DNA of 64,000 bases from Moesziomyces globuligerus (GCA_030849465.1 JARVLF010000003.1:434001-498000); one strand, 5' to 3'; counted from the stretch's first letter, positions 48,935-59,656 are shown. The notes: a model not told the origin generated them from the letters alone. Made by a program: numbers and translations.

Positions 48935-51900
48935 TCAAGTGGACGTAGATTGGATGTCTGTGTTTGTCGCGGTGGCAGCTGCGATGGTGTGACTCTGCGG
49001 CATGGCTGAGGTCGAAGTTGGGACGGGCAACGGCAAGGTCGCTGGGCTATTGCTCGGCAGTGGTTCTTCGAGACTCGCCACGTACTGGTCCAACGAGTTG
49101 ATGAACGAGGCGGTAAACGGGCTGAGTGGAGCGACAGGATAGCCGTAGCTAGCGTCCTGTCTTCCGATTGCCGCCTCTGCGCGTGCGAGATCATTGAAGC
49201 TCGCATCGGGCCCAAAGAAGCTCGCGTTGATGTAGGGGCATTCTGGATTGGTGCTGGTTTCGCTCGTCGCCATGGTCGGAATCGCGCTCGAGGCCTGTCG
49301 ATACTGCCCACTCGCCTTGGACCCGGCAAAATACCCCCCAGCCGTCGCACCCATAGGAGCAGGACCCGAAGCCGACGCTCCACGGTCTTTGCCTCTAACG
49401 CCATTGCCCGATGCAGCCGGTGGGTTGGCAGGCGAAGTCCCCATGCGGATCGACGCAGTCTGCCACGGCTGCTTGTGCCACAGCGCCTCAATGTCGTCAA
49501 ACGAATTCGCCGTCGGCGGAGCCACCTGGCCGTCGAACGGCAACTTGGGCCGCGTCAGCTCCGACGCCGAAGCCGAATGCGCCAGACTGTGCGAGCTGTT
49601 GCTACTCGACCCAGGCGAATTGTACGCCGGGGGCGTCCTCTGCGCATTGGTCAACGCAGGCGTAGATCCATTCGAGTAGCCCGACGAAGCCGAGTACCAA
49701 CTCGGATTCCGAATCGGCAGACTATCCATCGACCTACTACCCAGAGGTCCCCCACCCCTCGTAGACCCCGCAGGCCCGACGGCCTCGTCGGCCTTGCGCT
49801 TGTGGCGATTCGACTCGGGCGGCTGGATGGCGCGCGCGCCGTCGAGCGCCAGCTTGCTCTTGCTCGAGAGCGCCTGGAGCAGCAAGCGGACAAACTTGAG
49901 GTCGTCGGTGATCTGCGCGCGGAGCTCGGAGCTGTCCCAGTCGCACGACTCCTGCGGATGCGTATCGAGCATCGAGACAAAGTGGATGAGCACGAGCGAC
50001 GAGATGATGGACATCTGCGCAAAGAACCACAGCCGCGAGACCGAGTTGTGCTGCGTGCGCATGCCCTCGCCGATCATGGCGCGCTGTTCGTCGAGCGTCG
50101 CGTTTTCGCGCGGCGTGAACCACTTGAAGGCGTTGCGGAAGACCTTGATGATGAGCATCGAGGCGGCGAAGCTGATGTCGCGCGACTCCTTGTACTTGGG
50201 GTTCGTCCAGGACTGCACGTAGAAGCGCTTGTGCAGCGTCAGCAGCTGCATCTGCACCGCAAGCGCCATGGCCGATCGATGCCATCGCTCGGGATTGTCC
50301 GGATCGTCCGAGTCGATGAGCGACTCGTCGAAGCGGAGGTGCTCGGGGATCGAGGCCTCGATGGCCACCACCTCCTGGTGGAGCTGCTTTGTAAACTCGT
50401 ACGCCTCGTCCTCGCTCATGCGGATGCGGTGGCTAGCGCGGCGGGAGACGTCGCTGAGCTTGAGCTTGTAGCGCATGGGCACGGACACGATGTCGTTGAG
50501 GTGTGCGTCGGGCCCAAAGAGCGAAGGCAGGCTGGTGTTGGCGGGGTCGATGATGTAGCTGCGCTTGACGTTGCCCGAGGAGAACCAGTCCTGGATGCAG
50601 AGGGTGGCGAAGAGGCTGATGCGATCCTTGCGCTCCTCGTAGGGGAGCGTCTTGGGCGGTTCGACGTCGAGCTGGAGGGCGTAGGCCATGAAGCAGATGT
50701 TGGCCATCATGGCGGAGCCGACGGCGGGGCCCTTGAGTGCGCTGAGGCACGAGCTGAGGAGGACCATGGTGCGGACGTTGTCGATGTGGAGCTCCTCGTA
50801 GATGTCGAGGACGGAGAGGGCATGCTGGGCGGCGTCGAGGAAGATGGTGAAGGCCTGCTTGCCGTATCGTTCGGGGAGGGAGTCGCCTTCGATGGGCTCG
50901 CCAAAGACGAGGACGGCGCCGCAGAGGGCGTGGATGGTGGCGACGAGGCGGAGGGTGTCGCGCATCTCGTCGTAGCGGTAGGCGTCTGGACGACCGTCCC
51001 AGAAGAGGCGTTGCTCCTCGACGCCGCGGAGTCGCTTGCGGAAGGTCTCCTCGGGGATGAGGTGAGCCATCCAGGAGAGTTCGCGGAAATAGAAGTCGGT
51101 GAGTGCGCGGACGATGGAGTTTTCGGGGAGGAGGTGGAGGAGCTCGAAGAGGGTTTTGCGTGTGAGCTCCTCGGACGAGATGTGGTTCATCTGGGAGATG
51201 CCAAAGCCGAAGCCCCAGGAGATGGGTCCGATGCCGAGGGAGGGTTGGGAGGCGTCGGATCGTGCGGGGGTGGCTGCGAGTGCGGCGCGGTTGGCCTCGC
51301 TAGCGCCGAGCTCTGCGAGTGTGGAGAGTTTGGAGGTGGAGGCGATGTTGGTGTTGGATGCGGAGCTGGTTGTGGATAGCTTGCGTTGTGCGGCGGCTGG
51401 AGTGGCGGAGGAAGCGGAGGCGGGGGATTGCTTTGCGCCGGGGAGGTCGACGCCGAGGGAGGCTGCGACGGCGCCCATGATGGCTTCGAGACGGTCGAGA
51501 CGGTCGTTGACTTGGGACGAGTCTCCGGTGTCGCGACCGGTGGTCTGGGGACGAACGCCCTCTGCCCACTCGCACTTGCTGGACTCGTTGCGGTCGCGGC
51601 AGGCGCCGCAGGGCCAACCTCGGTCGCACTTTAGTTTGCGGCGACGACATGGCTCGCAGGAGACGGCCTTTTTGGTGGACTTTTTCTTGGAAGCGTCGTT
51701 GGAGGCGGAGGAGGCGCTAGGATCTGAATGGGAAGACATGGTGCGGGCGGGTGCCGAGGGCGGCGGCGGTGGTGGAGGAGGAGGCTGCGTGGTGGTGGTT
51801 GTTGGCGGCGTGGATGGCCGAGCGTGTTGGGAGGATGTGGGCGGCGGGTGGTTGGGAAGGTAGCGATTGCGATAGTAGGTGGAAGGGAGCGGTCGGGGCG

Positions 51901-52066
51901 AAGTGGACGGGAGAGGGTGGAGCGAGTGAGGCGGTGGTGGGTTGGCGAAGGTGGTGTGAAGAGGTGGCAGGGTGAGGTGGTTGTTGTTTGCGGAGGAGGA
52001 AGAAGTTGAGATGGAGCGGGGGGATGGCGATGCTTCTTGGAGCGCAGCAGCAGGACGCCTTGGCAT
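48935..52066 (-). CDS. Zn2Cys6 fungal transcription factor
   Basis: 1043 residues. The zinc cluster is C137-x2-C140-x6-C147-x5-C153-x2-C156-x8-C165 (CEPCRRRKLKCDRGWPCGAC), canonical Gal4 spacing, with a short coiled linker (VNDRLDRLEAIMGAVAASL). A Fungal_trans middle-homology region spans about 310-700. The C-terminal third is Ser/Pro-rich, probably activating. The first 109 residues are Pro/Thr/Ser-rich low complexity; M110 (MSSHSDPSASS, ATG at 51739, strong context) may be the true start, with the upstream part a leader. The target pathway cannot be read. It is divergent from the acyl-CoA oxidase gene. Confidence 0.88.
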   Translation of the reverse strand: MPRRPAAALQEASPSPRSISTSSSSANNNHLTLPPLHTTFANPPPPHSLHPLPSTSPRPLPSTYYRNRYLPNHPPPTSSQHARPSTPPTTTTTQPPPPPPPPPSAPARTMSSHSDPSASSASNDASKKKSTKKAVSCEPCRRRKLKCDRGWPCGACRDRNESSKCEWAEGVRPQTTGRDTGDSSQVNDRLDRLEAIMGAVAASLGVDLPGAKQSPASASSATPAAAQRKLSTTSSASNTNIASTSKLSTLAELGASEANRAALAATPARSDASQPSLGIGPISWGFGFGISQMNHISSEELTRKTLFELLHLLPENSIVRALTDFYFRELSWMAHLIPEETFRKRLRGVEEQRLFWDGRPDAYRYDEMRDTLRLVATIHALCGAVLVFGEPIEGDSLPERYGKQAFTIFLDAAQHALSVLDIYEELHIDNVRTMVLLSSCLSALKGPAVGSAMMANICFMAYALQLDVEPPKTLPYEERKDRISLFATLCIQDWFSSGNVKRSYIIDPANTSLPSLFGPDAHLNDIVSVPMRYKLKLSDVSRRASHRIRMSEDEAYEFTKQLHQEVVAIEASIPEHLRFDESLIDSDDPDNPERWHRSAMALAVQMQLLTLHKRFYVQSWTNPKYKESRDISFAASMLIIKVFRNAFKWFTPRENATLDEQRAMIGEGMRTQHNSVSRLWFFAQMSIISSLVLIHFVSMLDTHPQESCDWDSSELRAQITDDLKFVRLLLQALSSKSKLALDGARAIQPPESNRHKRKADEAVGPAGSTRGGGPLGSRSMDSLPIRNPSWYSASSGYSNGSTPALTNAQRTPPAYNSPGSSSNSSHSLAHSASASELTRPKLPFDGQVAPPTANSFDDIEALWHKQPWQTASIRMGTSPANPPAASGNGVRGKDRGASASGPAPMGATAGGYFAGSKASGQYRQASSAIPTMATSETSTNPECPYINASFFGPDASFNDLARAEAAIGRQDASYGYPVAPLSPFTASFINSLDQYVASLEEPLPSNSPATLPLPVPTSTSAMPQSHTIAAATATNTDIQSTST

Positions 52067-53159
52067 GACCAGTAGAGGGTGCGAAGGAGTGGGAGGGTGA
52101 GAAGGACGGTGGATCAGATACTGTAGTGCCGAGGGGGCGAGGGTACGGCGGTGGACGTGGACGTGGGCGGCTGTGGAACCAGTGAATCACCACGGTGCAC
52201 CGGGGCTGGGTGTCGGCTAGGCGAGATGGATGCGTGGCAGTCTTGATGCAAAGCACGACGTGCAGCTTGGATGGCTGTGAGAAGCGACTACGGAGATACA
52301 CGACGAAGAGCAGCTGTTGGGGGCGATGGCAGCGGGGCGAGGAGGGAAGGACGTCGGTGGTCAAGGCGGGGGGGGGATGGATGGCTTGCGAGGCTGGGCG
52401 GATTGGCAAGTCCGGGGAGATGGACGGAGTTGCTGCTGTAGCTGTCGTGGTGGGCGAGGGCAGGGCGAGGGCAGGGCGAGGGCCGTGCCTGGCTTTGCTC
52501 AAACGTCGCCGAGCCTCGTACAGCTCGACTCGGCTCGGTTCGAAGCGACTCAGCTCCCGCGGAAGCAGCTCGCTCTGAAATCGGCTCTGCATCTCGCGTG
52601 CGAGAGCCAACTGCCACGTTTTGTATTTTGCAACAACGATGTTAGACTTCGTCCTGCTACTCCTTTCCCAGCATCGCTGTAGGAAGCTTGCACTCTCACA
52701 CTTTGGAATTATGGCGCGGCCTCGCCGGAATTGCAAGGCGGTTGGGCCGATGCATCCGGCAAACATGCATGACGCTCGCCGACCCAGCCGATTGGCCCAA
52801 GGATCGCGCCTCCAAGCTAGCCGGCCAGAGCTTGGCACGAGTAACCGGTGCTGCCACTTTACATCAGCGTTTGCCTTTGGCCCAGCGCCAATCTTTTGTC
52901 CAACTGCGGGGACTCCACTCTCGCACGGCATGCCCTCCGGTTACTGTACCACCCGCAGCCACCGCAGCCAGGCCTCGATTCCGGTCCAGACGCTGCCGTC
53001 TTCGGCCCGCCACTCAAACCTTTCCATCCCGTCCATCAACCCTCGATCTTCCTCGTCGGCTGCTGTACCCCGCACTCGCCTTATATACTTGTCATCCTTC
53101 CTGCCTTGCCTTTCTCCCTTCCCGCCACCCCCTTTTCCCTCCCTTTTCTCACACACATC
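52067..53159. other. Divergent promoter region, Zn2Cys6 gene and acyl-CoA oxidase gene
   Basis: 1.1 kb. A TATATA at 53092-53097 lies 63 bp before the oxidase ATG. A pyrimidine-rich leader follows it. Long frames here are extensions of the flanking genes without ATG support. Confidence 0.5.
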
Positions 53160-55226
53160 ATGGCGCCTCCACGATACATTGAGCTTCCCGCGGGTCTCAA
53201 GCCCGCCGGCGTCCCCGGCAGCGAGCTCCTCGCCTACGAGCGCTCCAAGGCCTCGTTCGACTCGCGCGCAATGGCCGAGTACATCCACGGCAAGGACTTC
53301 CTCGAGCTTCAGGAGCGCCTCGTCAACCTCCTCAGCAACGACCCCGTCTTCGACAAGACCTCCGACGCCTACTACGGCCGCGCCGACAAGTTCCGCCGCG
53401 CCATGGTCAAGGACAAGCGCCTCGCTCAGCTCGCCGCAGAGAACCAGTGGTCCCAGACCGAGATCACCATGGCCGAGAAGCTCGCCGACCTCCCCGGCCC
53501 CATGGGCCTCCACAAGAGCATGTTCCTCACCACCCTCTACAACCAGGGCACCGACGAGCAGCGCAAGGCCTTCTACGAACCCGCCGCAAAGTACGAGATC
53601 ATCGGCTGCTACGCCCAGACCGAGCTCGGACACGGCTCCAACGTCCAGGGCATCGAGACCACCGCCACCTGGATCCCCGAATCCCAGGAGTGGGAGATCC
53701 ACAGTCCCACCCTCACCGCCTCCAAGTGGTGGATCGGCGGCCTCGGTCGCACCGCAGACCACGCCGTCGTCATGGCTCAGCTCATCAGCAACGGCAAGTC
53801 CTACGGCCCGCACCCGCTCGTCGTCCCCATCCGCGACCTCAAGACCCGCGAGGTCCTCCCCGGTCGCACCATCGGCGACATCGGCCCCAAGGCCGGCTAC
53901 AACACCACCGACAACGGCTTCATGCTCTTCGAGCACGTCCGCGTCCCCCACTTCAACCTCCTCGCCCGCTTCTCCAAGGTCGAGCCCGAGACCGGCAAGT
54001 ACCTCCCGCCCCCCAACGCAAAGCTCGCCTACGGCACCCTCACCTGGGTCCGCGCCAACATTGTCCGCGACGCCTCCACCGTCCTCATGCGCGCCGTCAC
54101 CGTCGCCATCCGCTACTGCGCCATCCGCAGGCAGTTTGCCGACCGCGACGCGCCCAAGTTCGGCTCCGACGGCAAGGCCCTCGAGACCCAGGTCCTCGAC
54201 TACACCATGGTCCAGATCCGCCTCTTCCCCATCCTCGCCCAGGCCTTCGCCTTCCACTACACCTCGCGCTTCATGTTCGACCTCTACGAGCAGAACCAGG
54301 CCAACATCGAGTCGGGCGACCTCTCGCTCCTCGCCGACACCCACGCCTCGTCCTCCGGCCTCAAGTCGCTCACCACCCTCTACGCCAGCGACGCCATCGA
54401 GGTCTGCCGCAAGGCCTGCGGCGGCCACGGCTACAGCATGGCCTCGGGTCTGCCCGAGTTCTACGCCAACTACCTCCCCAACGCCACCTGGGAGGGCGAC
54501 TCGTACATGCTCTCGCAGCAGTGCACGCGCTACCTCTTCAAGACCATGCGCGCGCTCAAGAGCCGCCGCGGCAAGCTGGACAAGAACATCACCACCGACT
54601 ACATGCAGCGCTACCTCGACAACAAGAACGAGAAGGCCAACATCCAGTTCTCGGGCGACCTCTACGATCCGCTCTTCTTCATGCGTGCCTTTGGCCACCG
54701 CGCCGCCTACCTCACCGAGCAGACGCTCGCCCTCCGCGATGACGCCAAGCGCTCCTGGAACTCGCTCCTCGTCGAGCTCTACCGCTGCTCCAAGGCGCAC
54801 TCGCAGTACCTCCTCGTGCGCAACTTTGGCATGGCCATCCTCAAGGACGACCAGCTCAACTCCCAGCCCGCCCTCCGCCAGATCGTCCAGAAGATCTTCC
54901 TCCTCTGGGCCTGCCACACCATGGAGCAGGAGTCGGCCGACTTCCTCGCCTCGGGCTACATCGACGGCAAGCAGTTCCACCTCCTCGGCTCCAAGGTCCA
55001 GGAGATCATGGCCGAGCTCCGCCCCAACGCCGTCGCCCTCGTCGACGCCTTTGCCGTCCCCGACTACCTCCTCAACTCGGCGCTTGGCCGCTCCGACGGC
55101 AACGTCTACGAGGCCCTCTTCGACTTTGCCCTCCGCGAGCCCCTCAACTCGGCCAGGTGGAACGTCGACATTCACGACCTCGACACCACCGACTTTGACT
55201 CGGATCTGCCCCGCTCCAAGCTCTAA
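53160..55226 (+). CDS. Peroxisomal acyl-CoA oxidase
   Basis: 688 residues from the ATG at 53160 (MAPPRYIELPAG, context CATCATGG, just after a TATA box). In-frame codons further upstream would add a proline-rich, non-conserved leader. The acyl-CoA-dehydrogenase fold carries IIGCYAQTELGHGSNVQGIETTA (FAD/substrate region), SKWWIGGLGRTADHAVVMA, and CGGHGYSMASGLPEFYANYLPNATWEGD, in which the Glu of WEGD is the likely catalytic base. The C-terminus is SKL, a textbook PTS1 import signal. It catalyses the first, H2O2-forming step of peroxisomal beta-oxidation. Length and motifs are normal. Confidence 0.96.
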   Translation: MAPPRYIELPAGLKPAGVPGSELLAYERSKASFDSRAMAEYIHGKDFLELQERLVNLLSNDPVFDKTSDAYYGRADKFRRAMVKDKRLAQLAAENQWSQTEITMAEKLADLPGPMGLHKSMFLTTLYNQGTDEQRKAFYEPAAKYEIIGCYAQTELGHGSNVQGIETTATWIPESQEWEIHSPTLTASKWWIGGLGRTADHAVVMAQLISNGKSYGPHPLVVPIRDLKTREVLPGRTIGDIGPKAGYNTTDNGFMLFEHVRVPHFNLLARFSKVEPETGKYLPPPNAKLAYGTLTWVRANIVRDASTVLMRAVTVAIRYCAIRRQFADRDAPKFGSDGKALETQVLDYTMVQIRLFPILAQAFAFHYTSRFMFDLYEQNQANIESGDLSLLADTHASSSGLKSLTTLYASDAIEVCRKACGGHGYSMASGLPEFYANYLPNATWEGDSYMLSQQCTRYLFKTMRALKSRRGKLDKNITTDYMQRYLDNKNEKANIQFSGDLYDPLFFMRAFGHRAAYLTEQTLALRDDAKRSWNSLLVELYRCSKAHSQYLLVRNFGMAILKDDQLNSQPALRQIVQKIFLLWACHTMEQESADFLASGYIDGKQFHLLGSKVQEIMAELRPNAVALVDAFAVPDYLLNSALGRSDGNVYEALFDFALREPLNSARWNVDIHDLDTTDFDSDLPRSKL

Positions 55227-55807
55227 GCCAATGTTTACATGTGAAGGTCTCGTAATCCATAGAACACTGTTTATCTGCCTCCAGAACGCGGTCTTGCTTG
55301 TGTCGATGTGAGAGTAAGCACGACAAAGATAGACGACGGCCATGTGGGCCGGTGTGCTGGCTTGGTGAGCTTGGCGAGGGCTAATTTGTATTGCCGAGGA
55401 CGAGGCGTGGGTGGGCGTTGTACAAGCAGTCGGCGGCGATTGGCCCGGCTAAGACGCCGAGCTGCCTTCGGCTGTCCTTTTCAACCTCTCCTTTGGCTCG
55501 AGCCACGGACACCCCGCATGGCTCGATTCGCCTCTTGCCCATACCCCGCATGTGGCCTTGGCCCCCGCGACGAGATAGCCGCTCGGATCAAGCAAGCAGC
55601 TTCAAACCTCGGCTTGCTCCGTTCGGTCTTGTTCGTTCCACTCCCGGTCCCAGGTGGCACTTAGTCCCGCCCTCGTCCGTCTCCTTTGCTTCCACGTCTT
55701 CCCGTCTGCCTCCACGCCGCTGAGCTATTTATTGCCCATCCCCGCTCTTCCTCTCGAGCTTCGTCCATCTCATCCTGACCACCTCGCCTCTGATCTGATC
55801 TTCCAAA
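55227..55807. other. Intergenic between two plus-strand genes
   Basis: 581 bases. A TATTTAT about 80 bp before the gamma-glutamyltransferase ATG may be its TATA element. Confidence 0.4.
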
Positions 55808-57586
55808 ATGACTGCGACACGTGCACCGTTCGACTGGTCGGTGACCGACCCGCACCACAACGCCGACTACATGCGCTTTGCCTCGCGCCGCTCGACGGTG
55901 CTCTCGACCAAGGGCATGGTGGCCTCGTCGCAGCCGCTAGCGTCGTCGGCGGGCATCGAGATCCTCAACGCCGGTGGCAACGCGGCCGATGCGGCCGTTG
56001 CGGTGGCTGCGGCGCTCAACGTCACCGAGCCCTGCAACACGGGCATCGGCGGCGACGCCTTCTGCCTCTTCTACGACGCCGAGAAGCGCACGGTGCGCGC
56101 GATGAACGGTTCGGGGCGTGCACCGCAGGCCATGACGCTCGATGTGCTGCGCAGCAAGGGCGTGGATGGCATCGAGATCCCCGGCAACAGCATCCACAGC
56201 GTCACCGTCCCTGGCGCCGCCGCTACCTGGATCGACACGGTCGAACGCCTGGGTAGCGGCAAGCTCTCGATGCACGACATCCTCGCGCCTGCGATCCGGC
56301 TGGCGGAGCAGGGCTATCCCGTGCACGAGAGCACCGCCTACCTCTGGGGTCGAAGCGAGAAGCTCATCAAGAACGCCTCTCCCAATGCGGGAGAGATGCT
56401 CTTCGAGGGTCGTGCGCCGAGGACGGGCGAGCTGATGCGCATGCCCACGCTCGCACGCACCTTCCGCGAGCTCGCCACCAAGGGCAAGGAGGGCTTCTAC
56501 ACGGGCCGCATCGCCGAGGCCATCGTCGAGCTCGTCCAGTCGCAGGGCGGCGTGCTGACGCTCGAGGATCTGCACGACCACCTCGCGCGCGGCACCGAGG
56601 AGGTGACGCCGATCCAGTACACCTACAACCACCCTGCCAAGGCGGGCGATCTGCAGGGCAGCGAGGGCGTCACCATGTACGAATGCCCTCCCAACGGGCA
56701 GGGTCTGACGACGCTCGTCGCGCTCGGCATTCTGGACGAGCTGCAGAACCAGGGCAAGGTGGCGGATCTGGCTACGCTCGAGCACAACAGCGCCGAGTAT
56801 CTGCATGCGCTCATCGAGGCGCTCCGTCTCGCCTTTGCCGATACGAGGTTCCACGTCTCGGATCCGGCGCACGCCGAGCACGACGTCGCCAAGCTGCTGC
56901 TCGACCCTGCCTACCTCGCGCAACGCGCCAAGCTGTTTGACGCCGACAAGGCTAGCATGGATCTTGAAAAGGGCAGTCCGGCCAACACGTGCGACACAGT
57001 CTACTTTAGCGTCACCGATCAGTTTGGCAATGCGTGCAGCTTCATCAACTCCAACTACGCCGGCTTTGGCACCGGAGCCGTACCTGCAGGCTGTGGCTTC
57101 ACGCTCCAGAACCGCGGTGCTGGCTTCACTCTGTCCGAGGGACATCCGAACTGCATCGCGCCACGCAAGCGTCCGTACCACACCATCATCCCCGCCATGG
57201 CCACGCGCGGCGACGAGCTCTTCCTCAGCTTCGGCGTCATGGGCGGCTTCATGCAGCCCCAGGGCCAGATCCAGGTCCTCCTCAACCTCCTCCACCACGG
57301 CTTCACCGTCCAGGACGCGCTCGACGCTCCCCGCTTCTGCATCGGCGCAGGCATGGCTGGCCCAGAGGGCGCCACCAGCGAAGTCTACTTTGAAGAGGGC
57401 GTCCGCCAGGACGTCGTCGACAAGCTCCAACGCATGGGCCACAGGGTCAAGCTCGTCTCGGGCTGGGGCAGATTCCAGTTCGGAAGGGGCCAGGTCATCC
57501 AGAAGGTCCACAACGACGCAGGCAAGCTCGTCTGGGCTGCCGGCTCCGATCCCCGTGCCGACGGCCAAGCCATCGCCCAGATCTAA
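55808..57586 (+). CDS. Gamma-glutamyltransferase family protein (non-secreted, YwrD-like)
   Basis: 592 residues. N-terminal GMVASSQPLASSAGIEILNAGGNAADAAVA and TGIGGDAFCLFYD match the GGT family. T397, in NTCDTVYFSVTDQFGNACS, is the predicted autoprocessing and catalytic threonine. GRGQVIQ and SDPRADGQA near the C-terminus match the small subunit. There is no signal peptide or anchor, unlike vacuolar or plasma-membrane GGT, so it is probably cytosolic, of the YwrD/acylase-related branch. It may act on glutathione or on another gamma-glutamyl or acyl amide. Confidence 0.9.
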   Translation: MTATRAPFDWSVTDPHHNADYMRFASRRSTVLSTKGMVASSQPLASSAGIEILNAGGNAADAAVAVAAALNVTEPCNTGIGGDAFCLFYDAEKRTVRAMNGSGRAPQAMTLDVLRSKGVDGIEIPGNSIHSVTVPGAAATWIDTVERLGSGKLSMHDILAPAIRLAEQGYPVHESTAYLWGRSEKLIKNASPNAGEMLFEGRAPRTGELMRMPTLARTFRELATKGKEGFYTGRIAEAIVELVQSQGGVLTLEDLHDHLARGTEEVTPIQYTYNHPAKAGDLQGSEGVTMYECPPNGQGLTTLVALGILDELQNQGKVADLATLEHNSAEYLHALIEALRLAFADTRFHVSDPAHAEHDVAKLLLDPAYLAQRAKLFDADKASMDLEKGSPANTCDTVYFSVTDQFGNACSFINSNYAGFGTGAVPAGCGFTLQNRGAGFTLSEGHPNCIAPRKRPYHTIIPAMATRGDELFLSFGVMGGFMQPQGQIQVLLNLLHHGFTVQDALDAPRFCIGAGMAGPEGATSEVYFEEGVRQDVVDKLQRMGHRVKLVSGWGRFQFGRGQVIQKVHNDAGKLVWAAGSDPRADGQAIAQI

Positions 57587-57698
57587 CCATCCCCTTCTCA
57601 TCTCTTTCCCTCACGATCACCGGTCCGAATCACCTCGGGAAGTGCGATATCAACCTTATTCTCGTGCCCGTGACTGTGTGCGTGCTGAATGCCTGGGG

Positions 57699-59153
57699 TC
57701 AGTGGTAGTACCTTCTGTAGGCGTGCTGGACGTGAGGCTCGCCGTGGAAGCGCCAAGTGATACGGAGGACCTCAGCGTCGAAGCCCTCGGAGCGGCGCGG
57801 AGGCTGGACCTGCTTGAACCAGCTGTCGATCGCGGTGTAGGGGAGGATGGATCGGGCGACTTCGTGCGGGGTGGCGGGGCCATGGTGAGCGCGGAAGTGG
57901 TTGTTGTGTACGCAGACGTGCTTGGGCACGTCGAAGTAGACGCATCGGATCCGGGCGTCCAACGTCCGAGCGAGGTCGACGTAGTGCTTGCGTGTCGCCT
58001 TGTCGCGATTCGTGTTGTCGACGACGCACGACTTGCCTGCGGCGAGCGTGTCGGCGACGACGCGCAGGCACTTGTCGCGCGTCCGCAGCGTATCCTGGTT
58101 CACATGCACGTATCCGGCGTCGGCAAAGACGCGCTGGAACACAAACGTCTTGCCCGACGCAGGCGCGCCCACGAACAAGACGATCTCCCCACCCTCGCCC
58201 TCTCCAAGCACCTTGTCCACGCCATCTCTGCCCTCGTGTAGCTCGGAAAGATCGACGGTCACCATTTCGTCCTCGGGTTGTGCCACAAGCCCCTTGAGCG
58301 ACGCAGTCGGCTGTAGCGCAGACGGACTCCAGGGCCGCACGGGCACCTCGTACTCCTTATCTCTGCCGAGGAAGTACTCTTCCGGCGTGTAGAAGGGGAT
58401 GCCTGCATTGAGCGCCCACTTGAGGTCCGTGTCCTGGTGGTCGCGGTACTTGCTCCGCCCTGCCGCATCACCCACAAAGAAGCTCTTCTCCTTATCCACC
58501 TCCACTCCTCCATTCCACCTCTGCGTGAACTCCTCCCACGACCCCAGCCTCGGCTTGCGGTACACATCATCGGCTAGCGCGGCGAAGACGCGGAGCGGCA
58601 CGTCGAACGCCTGCGCGATGTGGCCCATCTTCTTCTTCCAGGTCGCGAGCCCGTTTTTGGCCGAGTAGGCCGTCTGCTTCTGGTTGGTGATCAGCACGAT
58701 GGCAAATCCTTCCTCGTGGAGCTTTTGCAGACGTGCTGTGACGGAGCGGTCCGAGGGCACGCGCGGCGGTTGGAAGAGCAGCTCGTAGTCGTACTCGTCC
58801 GTCTTGCTCGGAAACGTCTTGCCGCCCTTGGGCCTGACCAGCGTGCCGTCGAGATCGAAGAAGGCTACCTTGGCGCTGGCCGCCGGATCGCCAAAGGTGC
58901 CGTGCAGACAGCTCTTGGCCGGGCCGATGGGTTCGAGCCACTTGAGCGCCGAGCTCGAGCTCGTCGAGCCGCCGCCAGTGGCCGAGGTGGCGCGCGGCTG
59001 GAAGATCGAGGCGAGCTTGGGCTTTGGTTTGGCCTCGGTAATCTTGGCTGCCTGGGTAGGAGCTCGGGTGGGGAGGACGGGCTCGTCGCTGTCCGAGTCG
59101 TCGCGTGGCTTTTTGGACGCCGAGCCGGCAGAGGTGGGCAGCGTGCGCTTCAT
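57699..59153 (-). CDS. Polynucleotide 5'-kinase/3'-phosphatase (PNKP)
   Basis: 484 residues from the ATG at 59153 (MKRTLPTSAGSASKKPRDD, with a nuclear-localisation-like basic patch). The phosphatase domain has FFDLDGTLV (nucleophile D100), VLITNQ and KSFFVGDAAGR. The kinase domain has the P-loop GAPASGKT (329-336) and VVDNTNRDKATRKHYV. It removes 3'-phosphate and adds 5'-phosphate at DNA breaks, for single-strand-break repair and end joining. The N-terminus is too short for the FHA domain of animal PNKP, as in yeast-type and plant-type versions. The ends of this gene and the GGT gene are 112 bp apart. Confidence 0.93.
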   Translation of the reverse strand: MKRTLPTSAGSASKKPRDDSDSDEPVLPTRAPTQAAKITEAKPKPKLASIFQPRATSATGGGSTSSSSALKWLEPIGPAKSCLHGTFGDPAASAKVAFFDLDGTLVRPKGGKTFPSKTDEYDYELLFQPPRVPSDRSVTARLQKLHEEGFAIVLITNQKQTAYSAKNGLATWKKKMGHIAQAFDVPLRVFAALADDVYRKPRLGSWEEFTQRWNGGVEVDKEKSFFVGDAAGRSKYRDHQDTDLKWALNAGIPFYTPEEYFLGRDKEYEVPVRPWSPSALQPTASLKGLVAQPEDEMVTVDLSELHEGRDGVDKVLGEGEGGEIVLFVGAPASGKTFVFQRVFADAGYVHVNQDTLRTRDKCLRVVADTLAAGKSCVVDNTNRDKATRKHYVDLARTLDARIRCVYFDVPKHVCVHNNHFRAHHGPATPHEVARSILPYTAIDSWFKQVQPPRRSEGFDAEVLRITWRFHGEPHVQHAYRRYYH

Positions 59154-59656
59154 GCTGAGCGCGGCGCACAGCGCAGGCACAGGCAAGCTGCTGCGTCGAG
59201 AAAAGCCCACCGCGCCCACGCCGCGAGAGAGACTCGCTCCGGATCGCAGCCACACAGTCACAGTAGCGAACGGCGTCAAGCGCACGAAGACGGTCGCTAG
59301 AGATGCTATGGGTACACGCGCAAGTCGTATGTGCAGGCGCCCGGAGACGGAGGTCGGAGATGGAGGTTGGTGGAAAGAAGAGAGAGCTGTCAGGATCAGG
59401 CTCAGGATGGCTCGAGCTCCACTTCCGCAACTCCACAAAAATGCAAATCCAGCGCGAAATCCCAACCCAAAAAAAGTCGCCAAAATGAATCAGGCACAGC
59501 TGGACACCTCATATGCTCACCATCTGTAGCTTAGCTCTCTATACTATACTCATCACACACTGTCTGTGAGAAGACTTGGACACACAGTACCGTACCATGC
59601 TCACATTTGGACATGATCGCATTCTAGCTCTAGCTCTGTTCCGCAGCGCCGTGCAT
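59154..59656. other. Intergenic, PNKP promoter and trehalase 3' region
   Basis: 503 bases. The PNKP frame stays open upstream but contains no ATG before 59153. No other feature. Confidence 0.45.

Noticed and set aside
52848..53159. 104-residue N-terminal extension of acyl-CoA oxidase
   Set aside because: Contains the TATA box and pyrimidine-rich leader and does not start with ATG. The conserved protein starts at 53160.
52941..55343. An 800-codon minus-strand frame opposite acyl-CoA oxidase
   Set aside because: Antisense shadow of a very GC3-biased gene. No motifs; the plus strand has full acyl-CoA oxidase domains and an SKL end. The 554-codon frame at 55937-57601 (opposite GGT) and the 598-codon frame at 59576-61372 (opposite trehalase) are rejected for the same reason.
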